A stretch of DNA of 64,000 nt from Vibrio fluvialis (GTDB taxonomy: Bacteria > Pseudomonadota > Gammaproteobacteria > Enterobacterales > Vibrionaceae), in contig NZ_UHIP01000001.1 of NCBI RefSeq assembly GCF_900460245.1, positions 1,860,001-1,924,000 of the forward strand, given 5' to 3'. Position 1 is the stretch's first letter. Every line of letters starts with the position of its first letter. The notes under the pieces are model-generated. The model did no database searches. It was not told the origin of the DNA and saw nothing but the letters and a program-made list of their open reading frames with translations. The position numbers and the translations under genes were made by a program. Positions 20,037 to 31,392 of this stretch are shown piece by piece.

Positions 20037-20048
20037 GCGCTCTTTTTT
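20023..20048. terminator. Terminator after ybaM, shared with the convergent chemoreceptor gene
   Basis: AAAAGAGCGC (20023-20032) and GCGCTCTTTT (20037-20046) form a perfect 10-bp stem with loop CTGA and flanking A/T runs on both sides. It overlaps the end of ybaM. Confidence 0.85.
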
Positions 20049-20052
20049 ATCT

Positions 20053-22170
20053 TCATACCTTAAACTGAGAAACCAGTTGTTGCTGCCTTTGGCTCAATTC
20101 ACTGATTTGAGCTCCGACCGTCTCCGACTCGCCTGCTTGCTCGAGAATTTGTGCGCTGAGATCGCGGATGTTAGCCACACTCTGGTTAACTTCAGCAGAA
20201 ACCGTCTGCTGCTCTTCAGCGGCTTTCACAATTTGTGAGTTCATATCGTTGATGGAAGCGATCGCTTCAAATACCTGACTCAATTCTGTGACCGCATTCT
20301 GAACTTGGTGCGCGGTGCCATTAGCCAATTGGTTGCCATCCTGAATGGCCGCCACCACATCACGAGTTCCTTTTTGCACTTTCTCTATCACCAAACGAAT
20401 TTCACCCACCGAATCCTGCGTGCGACTGGCAAGATTTCTGACCTCATCCGCCACCACCGCAAAACCGCGACCTTGCTCACCAGCGCGGGCAGCTTCTATC
20501 GCTGCGTTAAGAGCCAGTAAGTTAGTCTGCTCCGAGATCCCTTCGATGACTTCCAGTATTTCCGTGATATTGGCATTGTTCTGCGCCAGTTCTTCTACCA
20601 CAGGAACGGCTTCACTCATTTTCTGTACCAGTTTACGCATTTCTGCTTCTGATGCTTCAATGACGTTCTGGCCGAGCTGAGCTGAATGATTAGCCTGCTC
20701 TGCTGCTTTCACCGCGTTTTCTGCGTTGTGAACCACCAAGCTCGCCGTTTGCGTCATTTCCTCAGACGCTGTCGCAACCAAATCGACTTCTTTGAACTGC
20801 GACTCGCTGCTCAAGCGCGTTTGCGCAGCGGCGACTTTAGATTGCTCTGAGGTTGCAGCGACCGAGTGAGTGGCATCAACGACCTGGCGAATGATCGCCT
20901 GCAATTTATCTAAGAACTGGTTGAAACCCAGCGCCAACTGGCCGACCTCATCTTGAGATGAAACCGTAAGACGTTGTGTTAAGTCCCCTTCTCCGGACGC
21001 AATGTCTTTCAGGCGCACAACCACAGCCCGGATCGGTTTAACGATTCGGGAAGCTGTCAGCGCAATAATCAATAACCCCAACATAACGAACACGGCACCT
21101 GCCGCCAACTCTGTTTTGACGCCACTGGCCACCTGGCTTGAGATCACTTGATCCAACTCATTCGCATCGGCAAGCACACTGCTGCGCGGCATTTCAAAAA
21201 TGACGCCCCAGGTTTGGTTAGCGACATGAATTGGTGCAAACACCGTTAGCCAGCGGCCATCTTGTGTCCATTGAGTTTTTACTGCATCGCCGAACAATAA
21301 GTCAGTCACTTGCTCACCACTGAGTGTCGAGCCCGAGAATTTCTGACCAATAGGCAATGACGTGTCATCGCTGGCGATTAGCGTACCATCCAGACTGATG
21401 ATAAAAACTTTACCGCTTCCGCCAAACAAGCTGCGGTCAGAATCCTGAGCGATTTTCAGTAGCGGATTCAGTTTTAAATCGATGCCGTAGAAGCCGACTG
21501 GCGCATCATCAATTTTAATCGGAACAGAGATGGATGCCGCCAAAACGCCGCCATTTTCCTGTTCGATTAAGCGAGGAGTCGATACACAGGTATCCCCGCT
21601 GGTAAGCGGACAAGAGAAACGTTCTCCATCTTCTGATGCGGCTAACGCCTTTTCGCTCAACACATTGGCAATGACATTCTCACCATTGGGCGTCGTCATC
21701 CAGTACGGTGCAAAACGTCCGGAGTCATTAGAGCCAACATAATCGGCATTGATGTAGTTGCCATCCTCGTTATCCAGCATGTTTGGCTTAAAAACCAAGT
21801 AAGCGCCATCGATGGTCGGAAAATTAAGTACAGACTTTCGCACCATCTCATCTAAAGAAGTACGAAGTTCTTCGCTCGCACCAAAGTTCTCTTCGGCGTT
21901 GGTTTTCAGAAACAGCGCATTGGAGGCCAGCATTTCGGCACGGTAGGTGGCTTCGTTGAGAAACTCGGCGATTTCGGTTGCGTTTAATTGAGCACGAGTT
22001 TGCAGCAGTTGCTGAGACTTGCTGATTACCGAATCTGCGCTCTGCTGTTTGATAATTTTTTGATTATTGACTGCGTTATAAACCGAGAAGCCAATAAGAG
22101 AAAGTGACGTTACGAGCAGACAGATACCTGCCATTAGCGTAATTTTCCACTGAACTGATAGTGTTCGCAT
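20053..22170 (-). CDS. Methyl-accepting chemotaxis protein with periplasmic Cache-type sensor
   Basis: This is a transmembrane chemoreceptor of 705 residues. A membrane helix (about 9-30) is followed by a large periplasmic domain (about 35-345) of double-Cache appearance ([23 protein letters not shown] style, [16 protein letters not shown]). A second membrane helix (about 350-373), a HAMP domain ([28 protein letters not shown]) and the signalling hairpin ([38 protein letters not shown]) follow. No CheR/CheB docking pentapeptide is at the C terminus. The ligand is unknown. Cache sensors often bind amino acids or organic acids. Confidence 0.93.
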   Translation of the reverse strand: MRTLSVQWKITLMAGICLLVTSLSLIGFSVYNAVNNQKIIKQQSADSVISKSQQLLQTRAQLNATEIAEFLNEATYRAEMLASNALFLKTNAEENFGASEELRTSLDEMVRKSVLNFPTIDGAYLVFKPNMLDNEDGNYINADYVGSNDSGRFAPYWMTTPNGENVIANVLSEKALAASEDGERFSCPLTSGDTCVSTPRLIEQENGGVLAASISVPIKIDDAPVGFYGIDLKLNPLLKIAQDSDRSLFGGSGKVFIISLDGTLIASDDTSLPIGQKFSGSTLSGEQVTDLLFGDAVKTQWTQDGRWLTVFAPIHVANQTWGVIFEMPRSSVLADANELDQVISSQVASGVKTELAAGAVFVMLGLLIIALTASRIVKPIRAVVVRLKDIASGEGDLTQRLTVSSQDEVGQLALGFNQFLDKLQAIIRQVVDATHSVAATSEQSKVAAAQTRLSSESQFKEVDLVATASEEMTQTASLVVHNAENAVKAAEQANHSAQLGQNVIEASEAEMRKLVQKMSEAVPVVEELAQNNANITEILEVIEGISEQTNLLALNAAIEAARAGEQGRGFAVVADEVRNLASRTQDSVGEIRLVIEKVQKGTRDVVAAIQDGNQLANGTAHQVQNAVTELSQVFEAIASINDMNSQIVKAAEEQQTVSAEVNQSVANIRDLSAQILEQAGESETVGAQISELSQRQQQLVSQFKV

Positions 22171-22373
22171 ACAACATCCTTATGCTTGCGCCATTTGCCC
22201 TTTAAATGAACAAGGAAGCCTGAAATTAGACCACAATCTATCGATTTATCAACCGAAAGTTTACATCGATTTTACAACTTTCTGACTAAGACAGTATTGC
22301 AGAGTTTTTTCGTCTTGTACTCGCATTCGAAGCTGGTAACATCAATCGCTAAGATCATAATAAAGGACAAACC

Positions 22374-23183
22374 ATGAAAATTATTAGTTTTAATATCAAT
22401 GGCTTGCGCGCTCGACTTCACCAACTCCAAGCCGTCATTGATAAGCATCAGCCTGATGTAATTGGCTTGCAGGAAATCAAAGTTCACGATGAGGCCTTTC
22501 CGCTCGAAGACGTAGAGGCGATGGGTTATAAAGTTTACTTCCACGGCCAGAAAGCACACTACGGCGTGGCGATGCTGTGCAAGCACGAACCATTAGAAGT
22601 TCGCAAAGGTTTTCCTTCCGACAATGATGACCATCAAAAGCGCATGATCATGGCGACCTTCCTTAATGAACAAGGTGAGAAAGTCACCGTCATGAACGGC
22701 TACTTCCCTCAGGGCGACAACGTGAGCCATGAGACCAAATTCCCCTACAAGCGCCAGTTCTATAAAGATCTGATGGGTTACCTCAACGAATATCACAGTC
22801 AGGATGAGCAGTTGATCGTCATGGGTGATATCAATATCAGTCCGATTGATCTCGACATCGGTATCGGTGAACCTAATCGCCAACGCTGGCTGAAAACGGG
22901 TAAGTGTTCTTTCCAACCAGAAGAGCGTGAATGGCTGAAAACGCTGCTGGATTGGGGTTTTGAAGATACGTTCCGCAAGTTGCACCCAACCGTTGACGAT
23001 CAATTTTCGTGGTTTGATTACCGCTCGAAAGGCTTCGACGACAACCGGGGGCTGCGTATCGACGTGATTCTGGCGACACCATCGCTGGCAGCAAAATGTG
23101 TGGAAGCGGGGATCGATTACGAGCTGCGCGGCATCGATAAGCCGTCTGATCATGCGCCGATCTGGTCAGTATTCTCGGCGTAA
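22374..23183 (+). CDS. xthA: Exodeoxyribonuclease III
   Basis: XthA is the main AP endonuclease and 3' phosphodiesterase of base-excision repair. The 269-residue protein shows the exonuclease-endonuclease-phosphatase fold: [10 protein letters not shown] at the start, metal ligand Glu in [14 protein letters not shown], catalytic [11 protein letters not shown] (Asp and Asn), [19 protein letters not shown] and the C-terminal SDHAPIW histidine. Length matches E. coli (268). It is read divergently from the chemoreceptor gene and ends in a strong terminator. Confidence 0.96.
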   Translation: MKIISFNINGLRARLHQLQAVIDKHQPDVIGLQEIKVHDEAFPLEDVEAMGYKVYFHGQKAHYGVAMLCKHEPLEVRKGFPSDNDDHQKRMIMATFLNEQGEKVTVMNGYFPQGDNVSHETKFPYKRQFYKDLMGYLNEYHSQDEQLIVMGDINISPIDLDIGIGEPNRQRWLKTGKCSFQPEEREWLKTLLDWGFEDTFRKLHPTVDDQFSWFDYRSKGFDDNRGLRIDVILATPSLAAKCVEAGIDYELRGIDKPSDHAPIWSVFSA

Positions 23184-23208
23184 TCCTTTACCCAACTGAT
23201 TTGCAGAC

Positions 23209-23237
23209 AAAAAAGCCCCGTTGTACGGGGCTTTTTT
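23209..23237. terminator. Bidirectional terminator between xthA and the ABC importer operon
   Basis: A 12-bp stem (AAAAAAGCCCCG with CGGGGCTTTTTT) and a five-base loop, with T-runs on both strands, lies between the convergent genes. Confidence 0.9.
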
Positions 23238-23263
23238 AGTTGTTTCTTGTATCGCTCTATCAT

Positions 23264-23941
23264 TCAGCTCAGCGGACGAAGATACGCGAGGAAACGCTTT
23301 TCCGCTTTCTTAAAGCAGAAAATAATCATAAACGTCAGCGACATGTAGAATAGGCCAGCGGTCAGAAACGACTCAAACGGCGCATAGTATCGAGAGTTGA
23401 CCAATCGCGCAGCGCCCGTTAGATCCATGATGGTAACAATACCCGCAACCGCACTACCATGGAGCATGAAGATCACTTCGTTACTGTAGGCTGGCAGCGC
23501 ACGGCGCAGTGCACTTGGCAATACCACTCGACGATAGGTTTTCCAAGTTCCCATGCCATATGCTTTCGCAGCTTCAACTTCACCTTTTGGCAAACCATTG
23601 ATGGCTCCGCGGATAATTTCCGCAGTATAAGCCGACGTGTTCAATACGAAAGCGACCAGCGCACAGAACCAGGCGTTCTCCCATAGCGTGCCTTTAACCG
23701 GAAAGAACTGATCCATACCGTAGTAGATCAGATACAACTGAACCAGCAGCGGTGTTCCACGGAAAAAGTAAATGTAGCCCCACGCAGGCGTACTGATTAC
23801 ATAGTTGCGGCTGTTACGGGCAATGGCCAACGGAATGGCAATGCTCAGACCAATCACCAAAGACAGGCCAACCAGCCATACCGTGGTCCACAAACCACTG
23901 AAGTAGATTGGCAAGCTTCCGATAATTAAAGAAAAATCCAT
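23264..23941 (-). CDS. Basic amino-acid ABC importer permease (HisM/ArtM/AotM type)
   Basis: This is one of two inner-membrane permeases of a polar amino-acid importer. The 225-residue protein has about five membrane helices and the HisMQ-type EAA loop (GEVEAAKAYGMGTWKTYRRV), which contacts the ATPase. The N terminus (IIGSLPIYFSGLWTTVWLVG) is typical of the family. It starts 6 bases after the other permease gene. With the ATPase and binding protein it should import arginine, lysine, ornithine or histidine. The exact substrate cannot be read from sequence. Confidence 0.88.
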   Translation of the reverse strand: MDFSLIIGSLPIYFSGLWTTVWLVGLSLVIGLSIAIPLAIARNSRNYVISTPAWGYIYFFRGTPLLVQLYLIYYGMDQFFPVKGTLWENAWFCALVAFVLNTSAYTAEIIRGAINGLPKGEVEAAKAYGMGTWKTYRRVVLPSALRRALPAYSNEVIFMLHGSAVAGIVTIMDLTGAARLVNSRYYAPFESFLTAGLFYMSLTFMIIFCFKKAEKRFLAYLRPLS

Positions 23942-23947
23942 AGCGCT

Positions 23948-24688
23948 CTACCTCGTGTGAATACTGAATTTACGTTCAACGATCTTTAAAAGACCGGTTG
24001 AAACACTGGTAAACAGCAGGAAGATGATCGAGACCGCCATATAGAAGGTAAACGGCATTTTCGTTGAGCCCGCAGCCAGCGAGCTCATACGCACCATGTC
24101 TTCCAGGCCGATGATCGACACCAACGCAGTGGTTTTAAGCAGCACCAACCAGTTGTTACCAAAACCCGGTAACGCATGACGGATCATTTGTGGCAACAGA
24201 ATACGACGGAATGAGAGCGCAGCGCTCATGCCATAGGCTTTAGCGGCTTCCAGCTCACCTTTATCGACAGCCATGATCGCGCCACGAAAGGTTTCTGCCA
24301 TATAAGCACCAAAGATAAATCCGATGGTGAGTACGCCGGCGATGAACGGGCTGACATCGATATAGTCCGGCAGATATGAGACCCACTCATGGTTTGGATC
24401 ACTTGAAGCAAACCAGTTGTTGAGCCATTCATTGATGGCGTACAGACTGTTATTAAGAAGAATTTGGCCACCAAAGAAAATCAGCATCATCAGAACCAAG
24501 TCCGGAATGCCGCGAATAATCGTGGTGTAAAGTGTTGCAATGGCTCTTGCCCAACGGTAAGGCGCCAGTTTGGCTAGTGCGCCCAACATGCCCAACAACA
24601 TCGCTAGCAACAGTGACAGCACGGCCACTTCGATGGTCAGCACGGCTCCTTTGAAAATGGAGGCTTCGTATCCATGTAAATCCAGCAT
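23948..24688 (-). CDS. Basic amino-acid ABC importer permease (HisQ/ArtQ/AotQ type)
   Basis: This is the second permease of the importer, 246 residues with about five membrane helices and an EAA loop (GELEAAKAYGMSAALSFRRI) followed by LLPQMIRHALPGFGNNW. A periplasmic insertion of about 35 residues (SLYAINEWLNNWFASSDPNH) is longer than in E. coli HisQ. It starts 121 bases after the binding-protein gene, and that gap contains a long stem-loop. Confidence 0.88.
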   Translation of the reverse strand: MLDLHGYEASIFKGAVLTIEVAVLSLLLAMLLGMLGALAKLAPYRWARAIATLYTTIIRGIPDLVLMMLIFFGGQILLNNSLYAINEWLNNWFASSDPNHEWVSYLPDYIDVSPFIAGVLTIGFIFGAYMAETFRGAIMAVDKGELEAAKAYGMSAALSFRRILLPQMIRHALPGFGNNWLVLLKTTALVSIIGLEDMVRMSSLAAGSTKMPFTFYMAVSIIFLLFTSVSTGLLKIVERKFSIHTR

Positions 24689-24712
24689 AAAAATTTTCCT
24701 AGTCCCTTAGAG

Positions 24713-24756
24713 CCTGGTTGCTGGGTACTGCTACGAACTAGGAACCAGCAACCAGG
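24713..24756. repeat. Long stem-loop in the binding-protein/permease gap
   Basis: CCTGGTTGCTGG at 24713-24724 is the exact reverse complement of CCAGCAACCAGG at 24745-24756, with a 20-base loop. There is no T-run next to it, so it does not look like an intrinsic terminator. It is placed where the Salmonella/E. coli hisJ-hisQ gap holds a REP element, so it may protect the upstream binding-protein mRNA or reduce permease expression. Confidence 0.75.
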
Positions 24757-24809
24757 AATGCCTTTTTGTTTTTTATACCAACGTGAATCGTTGGGTTGCG
24801 TCAGGCTTA

Positions 24810-25586
24810 TTATTGGCCGTAAACGTCATACTTGAAGTATTTCGCTTCGATTTTCTGGTACTCGCCTTTCGCGCGCAGAGCATCGATCGCTGCGTTCAGT
24901 TTCTCAGTCAGATCTTTGTCTTGCTTACGTGTTGCGATACCGAAACCATCACCGAACCACTTAGGATCAGTCAGAGAAGGACCAACGAATTCGTAACCTT
25001 CACCACCTGGTTTGTTCAGAACGCCGTCTTCCAACGCTGACGCATCGCCAAGAACCGCTGCGATACGGCCGTTCGCCAGATCCAGGTACGCTTCATCAAA
25101 TGAACCGTAACGAACAATCTCAACGGCATCACCATAGTTATCAGTCAGGTATTTGTCGTGAGTCGTTGCGCGTTGCACACCAATTTTCACGCCTTTCAGG
25201 CCTTCTTTGGTGAAGTCCAGATTAGCCCCTTTCTTTGCGATAAATTTGTTCGGGATCAGAGCGTACTTGTGAGTGAAATCGACTTTCTTCTTACGCTCTT
25301 CAGTGATAGACATCGCCGCGATGATCGCATCGTATTTACGTGCTAGCAGAGAAGGAATGATGCCGTCCCAATCTTGAGGAACGATCTTACATTCAACCTG
25401 CATCTCTTTACACAATGCGTTCGCCATATCAACGTCGAAGCCTTTTAGAGAGCCATCGGCTTCCGTCCAGCTAAATGGAGGGTATGCGCCTTCAATACCA
25501 AAGCGAACGGTTTTCCATTCTTTCGCCTGGGCTACACCAGTTACTGCAGTTGCAGCTAAAGCCGTCACTAATAACCACTTTTTCAT
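24810..25586 (-). CDS. Basic amino-acid ABC importer periplasmic binding protein (LAO/HisJ/AotJ family)
   Basis: This is the periplasmic receptor of the importer, 258 residues from the preferred ATG at 25586, which is 7 bases from AGGAG. An ATG two codons upstream is too close to that site. A signal peptide ends at GVAQA/KEWKT. Family motifs: RFGIEGAYPPFSW, LKGFDVDMANALCKEM (two-cysteine pair with VECKI as in LAO-type proteins), QDWDGIIPSLLARKYDAI, MSITEERKKKVDFT. These favour a lysine/arginine/ornithine/histidine ligand. It is encoded between the ATPase and permeases. Confidence 0.9.
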   Translation of the reverse strand: MKKWLLVTALAATAVTGVAQAKEWKTVRFGIEGAYPPFSWTEADGSLKGFDVDMANALCKEMQVECKIVPQDWDGIIPSLLARKYDAIIAAMSITEERKKKVDFTHKYALIPNKFIAKKGANLDFTKEGLKGVKIGVQRATTHDKYLTDNYGDAVEIVRYGSFDEAYLDLANGRIAAVLGDASALEDGVLNKPGGEGYEFVGPSLTDPKWFGDGFGIATRKQDKDLTEKLNAAIDALRAKGEYQKIEAKYFKYDVYGQ

Positions 25587-25692
25587 TTCCATACTCCTGT
25601 GATTGTATTGTTGTGTTTGTTAATTCTGTCAGCGAAGAGTCTGCATCACGGTACCAATCAAAGGGTGTCCGACTGCACAATCTTGGGCATTA

Positions 25693-26463
25693 TCAGTAAA
25701 TCGATGAAATAAACTGTTTGAGTCGCTCCGAGTCCGGATTGCTGAATAGCTTCGTCGGATCGCCTTGCTCTTCCACCAGGCCCTGATGTAGGAACATCAC
25801 ATGGTTAGACACATCGCGGGCAAAGGCCATTTCGTGTGTCACCACCAACATGGTTCGCCCCTCTTCTGCCAAATCTCTCATAACCCCAAGAACTTCACCA
25901 ACCAGTTCCGGGTCGAGCGCAGAAGTCGGCTCATCGAACAGCATCACTTCCGGATCAACGGCTAATGCACGGGCGATAGCCGCACGCTGTTGCTGACCAC
26001 CCGATAAGTGTCCCGGGTAGTAGTCACGACGCTCATAAAGGCCCACTTTCTTGAGCAGCATCTCTGCATTCTCAATGGCTTGAGCTTTAGGAACACCCAG
26101 AACATGAACTGGCGCTTCGATAACGTTCTCAAGCACCGTCATGTGTGACCATAAGTTGAATCCCTGAAAAACCATAGCCAGGCGCGAACGGATGCGCTGA
26201 ACCTGTTTTTCGTTGGCAGGAGAAGATTCACCCTGACGGTTCTTCTTCATCTGGATCATTTCACCTTTCACCCAGATTTCACCTGCGGTTGGGGTTTCAA
26301 GTAAGTTAATGCATCTAAGAAAGGTACTTTTGCCTGAACCGGATGAGCCGATGATAGAAATCACGTCACCTTTGTGAGCCTGAAGTGAAATGCCCTTCAG
26401 TACTTCGTTCTGGCCAAATGTTTTGTGCAGGTTTTTTATATCCAGCGCTGGTACATCAGTCAT
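25693..26463 (-). CDS. Basic amino-acid ABC importer ATPase (HisP/ArtP/AotP type)
   Basis: This is the ATP-hydrolysing subunit, 256 residues from the ATG at 26463 behind AGGGAG. A 28-codon upstream extension has no ribosome site. Motifs: Walker A ([18 protein letters not shown]), Q-loop (MVFQGFNLWSHMTVLENV), signature (LSGGQQQRAAIARALA), Walker B (VMLFDEPTSALDPELVG) and H-loop (VVTHEMAFA). The insertion between strands and the NLWSHMTVLENV stretch resemble E. coli HisP closely. It is the first gene of the operon ATPase-binding protein-permease-permease. Confidence 0.92.
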   Translation of the reverse strand: MTDVPALDIKNLHKTFGQNEVLKGISLQAHKGDVISIIGSSGSGKSTFLRCINLLETPTAGEIWVKGEMIQMKKNRQGESSPANEKQVQRIRSRLAMVFQGFNLWSHMTVLENVIEAPVHVLGVPKAQAIENAEMLLKKVGLYERRDYYPGHLSGGQQQRAAIARALAVDPEVMLFDEPTSALDPELVGEVLGVMRDLAEEGRTMLVVTHEMAFARDVSNHVMFLHQGLVEEQGDPTKLFSNPDSERLKQFISSIY

Positions 26464-27074
26464 GCGCTCTAACTCCCTGTATTTTTTATCACTGCCGAGC
26501 ATTCCAGCCCAATTTCCGATACAAACTAGCACTCTCCCCAGGAACATGCAACAAATTATTAACCTATAAAAGCGGGATATTTAGTTGTTTTATCTGAGTA
26601 TAAATTCATAATTTAGCCAATTCTTCTCCAAACAACGCATAGAATCACATTACATCAGAACAAAAACCCATCGAACTTTATTAACATTTTTATAAAAACA
26701 AGACCTGCCGCAAGATTTCTGGGCAACATTTGTCACCTAGTGACGCATCTCTCAAACTGTACTTTTTCCCGGTAGGAAACCTTACATTATGAAAAAAAAT
26801 TTCATTCACATTTGCCGCTATCTGGCTGATTTTACTTACGTAATGTAGTTTTCTTTCATATCTATTCTTAAAGTGATCAAGATCAATCACCCTAAAGAGT
26901 TAGCACGTTAAACTCGCCAACAAATAAAAGAGTAAATAAAAACTCTGTATTCAATCAGTTGGTTATGCATTGTTGTTGCTAAAATGAACAGTTATGCAGT
27001 TTCAACCTTTTCGCTTCGGCAAGTTTTATAGAATTCAACAAAGAATTACTTACTTTTATAAATATGAGGAATCT
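26464..27074. other. Long AT-rich divergent promoter region (importer ATPase / DUF3360 gene)
   Basis: This 611-base gap holds the promoters of the ABC importer and the DUF3360 gene. An FNR/CRP-like palindrome is at 26873-26886. Two short frames in it lack ribosome sites and family resemblance, and I do not accept them as genes. Confidence 0.6.
26873..26886. promoter_or_regulatory. FNR-like (or CRP-like) site upstream of the DUF3360 gene
   Basis: GTGATCAAGATCAA fits TTGATN4ATCAA at nine of ten fixed positions. TAAACT at 26909-26914 is placed where the -10 of a class II FNR-dependent promoter would be if the site is centred near -41.5, giving a start near 26921. The first half also resembles a CRP half-site (GTGATC). 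Confidence 0.5.
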
Positions 27075-28619
27075 ATGTCAGACGTAGTCAATAAAGAGCG
27101 CTCAGACATCGAGACAAAGAGCTACAGTGAGCTCCACCGTCCATCATCTGAGTTTGCAAGCCGCTCCGATTACCTAGACCACGAACTGCAGATCATGAAG
27201 CCACGTCGCTTCGGTTTGAACCTGCCAGGTCGTGACTTCCGCTTTGAACTTGAAGACTTAGTTCCGGCACTGGCAGGGACCATCGGCATTATCGCGATGT
27301 ACTCCGCTGTTATGATGTCTTGGGCCGACGGTCTGACGCAAGCGTGGGACCACATTACTCTGGGTAAAGAGTTTGCGATTGAAGTCGCGCGTGTAGAAAT
27401 GCTATTCCCTGCTCTGTTCTTCTGTGTCATCGCGTCGGGCTTTTTAAACCCGCGTGCGAACCTGGCAGGCAACCATGGTCCAATGATTCCTCTTATCGGC
27501 TCAATTGCACTGGCCGGTGCTCACCCTCTTGCATTGGCAATTTTGCTTGGTGTGTTCGGCTTGCTGCTGAGCTATTTCAAAGGCGGCTCCAAGCTGGTCA
27601 ACCTCACTTCGGAAGGGACCGCCGGGGGCTTACTGATTTTCCTCGGTTTTACCGGGACCATGAGCCAGATCACCTCCATTCAGGAATGGGCAACCAGCCT
27701 GCATTCTGCTGACGTTGTCGCGGGCAGCATGGGTTATGTCGGCCTTGTCGTTCTGGGCGTGAATATCGTGATTTATGCGATTCTGGCCAAGCTGAACCTG
27801 CGCTGGCTGGCCATTCCGGTGTGTGCATTCACTGGACTGATCATCGCTTTGTTGTTCGGGGCAGGTTTCGACCTGCGTTTCGAAACGCAAATGGGTCTGC
27901 CTAACCTGAACCCGGTGTACTGGTGGGGATCAACCACTGAAGGCTGGATGCTAGGCATGCCAACGGTAGAGCATTTTATTGCGTCACTGCCATTTGCCAT
28001 TCTGGCGGTTGCGATGTGGTCACCAGACTTCCTGGGCCACCGTATCTTCCAAGAACTGAACTACCCTCGTAAAACTGAAAAAGTGCTGATGGATGTGGAT
28101 GACACCATGACCATGTGTTCTATCCGTCAGATGGTGGGTACAGCTCTGGGTGGCGGTAACATCACCTCTTCTTGGGGTACGTACATGATCCCTGCAGCGA
28201 TCGCGAAGCGTCCAATCCCTGGTGGTGCGATCATTCTTGGCCTGCTGGTGATGACCATTGCGATTCTGGGTTTCCCTATGGACGTCGCGGTCTGGCCTCC
28301 GGTGATGCGCTGTGCTCTGTTGGTGGGTGTATTCCTTCCTTTATTAGAAGCCGGTATGCAGATGGTTAAAGACACAAAAGATTCACAAGCCGCTGGTATC
28401 TGTATCTTTGGTTCTGCGGTCGTCAACCCGGTACTGGCGTGGGCATTGACCATGCTTCTGGATAACAACGGCCTGATCGGTGACAAAGAGCGCGCATCTA
28501 AACTTTCGTTTGTCGATAAAATCGTTATTCCTGGCGGTGTGTTGGTTATCTGTTTAATTGCTATGCTTGCTGTAGGTATGTTGGAAAGCCAATACGGTCT
28601 GAAAGCTTGGCTACACTAA
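27075..28619 (+). CDS. DUF3360 family multi-pass membrane protein (putative transporter)
   Basis: I start it at the ATG at 27075 (MSDVVNKERSDIETK), six bases after GAGGA, rather than an upstream frame extension. That gives 514 residues. After a charged N-terminal tail of about 60 residues there are about 11-13 hydrophobic helices. Motifs such as GFLNPRANLAGNHGPMIPLI, LTSEGTAGGLLIFLGF, MWSPDFLGHRIFQELNYP and GGGNITSSWGTYMIP are of the DUF3360 family, which resembles nucleobase/sulfate-type (UraA/SulP-like) carriers. The substrate is unknown. It is followed by its own terminator and then pflB, and carries an FNR-like site upstream, hinting at an anaerobic role. Confidence 0.8.
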   Translation: MSDVVNKERSDIETKSYSELHRPSSEFASRSDYLDHELQIMKPRRFGLNLPGRDFRFELEDLVPALAGTIGIIAMYSAVMMSWADGLTQAWDHITLGKEFAIEVARVEMLFPALFFCVIASGFLNPRANLAGNHGPMIPLIGSIALAGAHPLALAILLGVFGLLLSYFKGGSKLVNLTSEGTAGGLLIFLGFTGTMSQITSIQEWATSLHSADVVAGSMGYVGLVVLGVNIVIYAILAKLNLRWLAIPVCAFTGLIIALLFGAGFDLRFETQMGLPNLNPVYWWGSTTEGWMLGMPTVEHFIASLPFAILAVAMWSPDFLGHRIFQELNYPRKTEKVLMDVDDTMTMCSIRQMVGTALGGGNITSSWGTYMIPAAIAKRPIPGGAIILGLLVMTIAILGFPMDVAVWPPVMRCALLVGVFLPLLEAGMQMVKDTKDSQAAGICIFGSAVVNPVLAWALTMLLDNNGLIGDKERASKLSFVDKIVIPGGVLVICLIAMLAVGMLESQYGLKAWLH

Positions 28620-28641
28620 GTAAGCCAGATTCAAAAAAATA

Positions 28642-28685
28642 TTGGGTAGTGCATTGCACTACCCAAACTTTATTTTAATTTTTTA
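28642..28685 (+). terminator. Terminator of the DUF3360 gene
   Basis: TTGGGTAGTGC (28642-28652) pairs perfectly with GCACTACCCAA (28656-28666) with loop ATT, followed by a T-rich tail (28669-28685). It should insulate pflB from upstream transcription. Confidence 0.88.
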
Positions 28686-28751
28686 AGATTTATTGATTTA
28701 GTTTAAGGTTTGCGAGTTTTTTTTAGCTTAAATTGAAAATCAAGGGGAACA

Positions 28752-28821
28752 AATAACAATATCTATATTCAAACGGATGAGTATAATTTTCGAACATAGA
28801 TTGAATATAGATATTGTTATT
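28752..28821. promoter_or_regulatory. 21-bp perfect inverted repeat flanking the probable pflB promoter
   Basis: The arm at 28752-28772 (AATAACAATATCTATATTCA plus A) is the exact reverse complement of the arm at 28801-28821, with a 28-base spacer. Each arm contains a smaller palindrome AATATCTATATT. The spacer holds a perfect TATAAT. No T-run follows, so it is not a terminator. It may be a paired operator or, if transcription starts upstream, a leader hairpin. Confidence 0.7.
28782..28787 (+). promoter_or_regulatory. Probable pflB -10 hexamer
   Basis: TATAAT lies in the spacer of the inverted repeat, 124 bases before the pflB ATG. No good -35 hexamer is found 17 bases upstream (ATATCT, inside the left arm), which would fit an activator-dependent promoter. 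Confidence 0.5.
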
Positions 28822-28911
28822 CAAAGAGTGTACTGACTCCTGTACTCATGCAGGATAGCTGGCTCAACGGCGAACAGTACGTGTTTTTTCTACTAAAAAG
28901 GTAGGTATGTC

Positions 28912-31188
<2,277 letters not shown>

Positions 31189-31212
31189 GATTGAGTCTGA
31201 GTCGATAAAACC

Positions 31213-31240
31213 AATCCCCGCTCATTGAGCGGGGATTTTC
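31213..31240 (+). terminator. Terminator of pflB
   Basis: AATCCCCGCTC (31213-31223) pairs with GAGCGGGGATT (31227-31237) with loop ATT, followed by TT. It is a strong GC-rich stem. Confidence 0.88.
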
Positions 31241-31392
31241 ATTTCTGTCCAAACCTATCGCAGACCAATTAAATCGCTTGCATATCAACACAATCCCGCC
31301 CGCAAATTTGTCGTTCAAATATCACTTTTCCTCAATAATTCAGTAAATTGCGTTACTATCTTCGTTCAATGACGGAATGATGTAGCTACCTT

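Noticed and set aside
26690..26890. A 66-residue minus-strand frame in the importer/DUF3360 gap
   Set aside because: No ribosome site, AT-rich sequence, no family pattern, and it overlaps the FNR-like palindrome.
28752..28821. Reading the pflB inverted repeat as a miniature transposon
   Set aside because: No direct target repeats flank the arms, and the unit is only 70 bases long with a -10 element inside. A regulatory role fits better.
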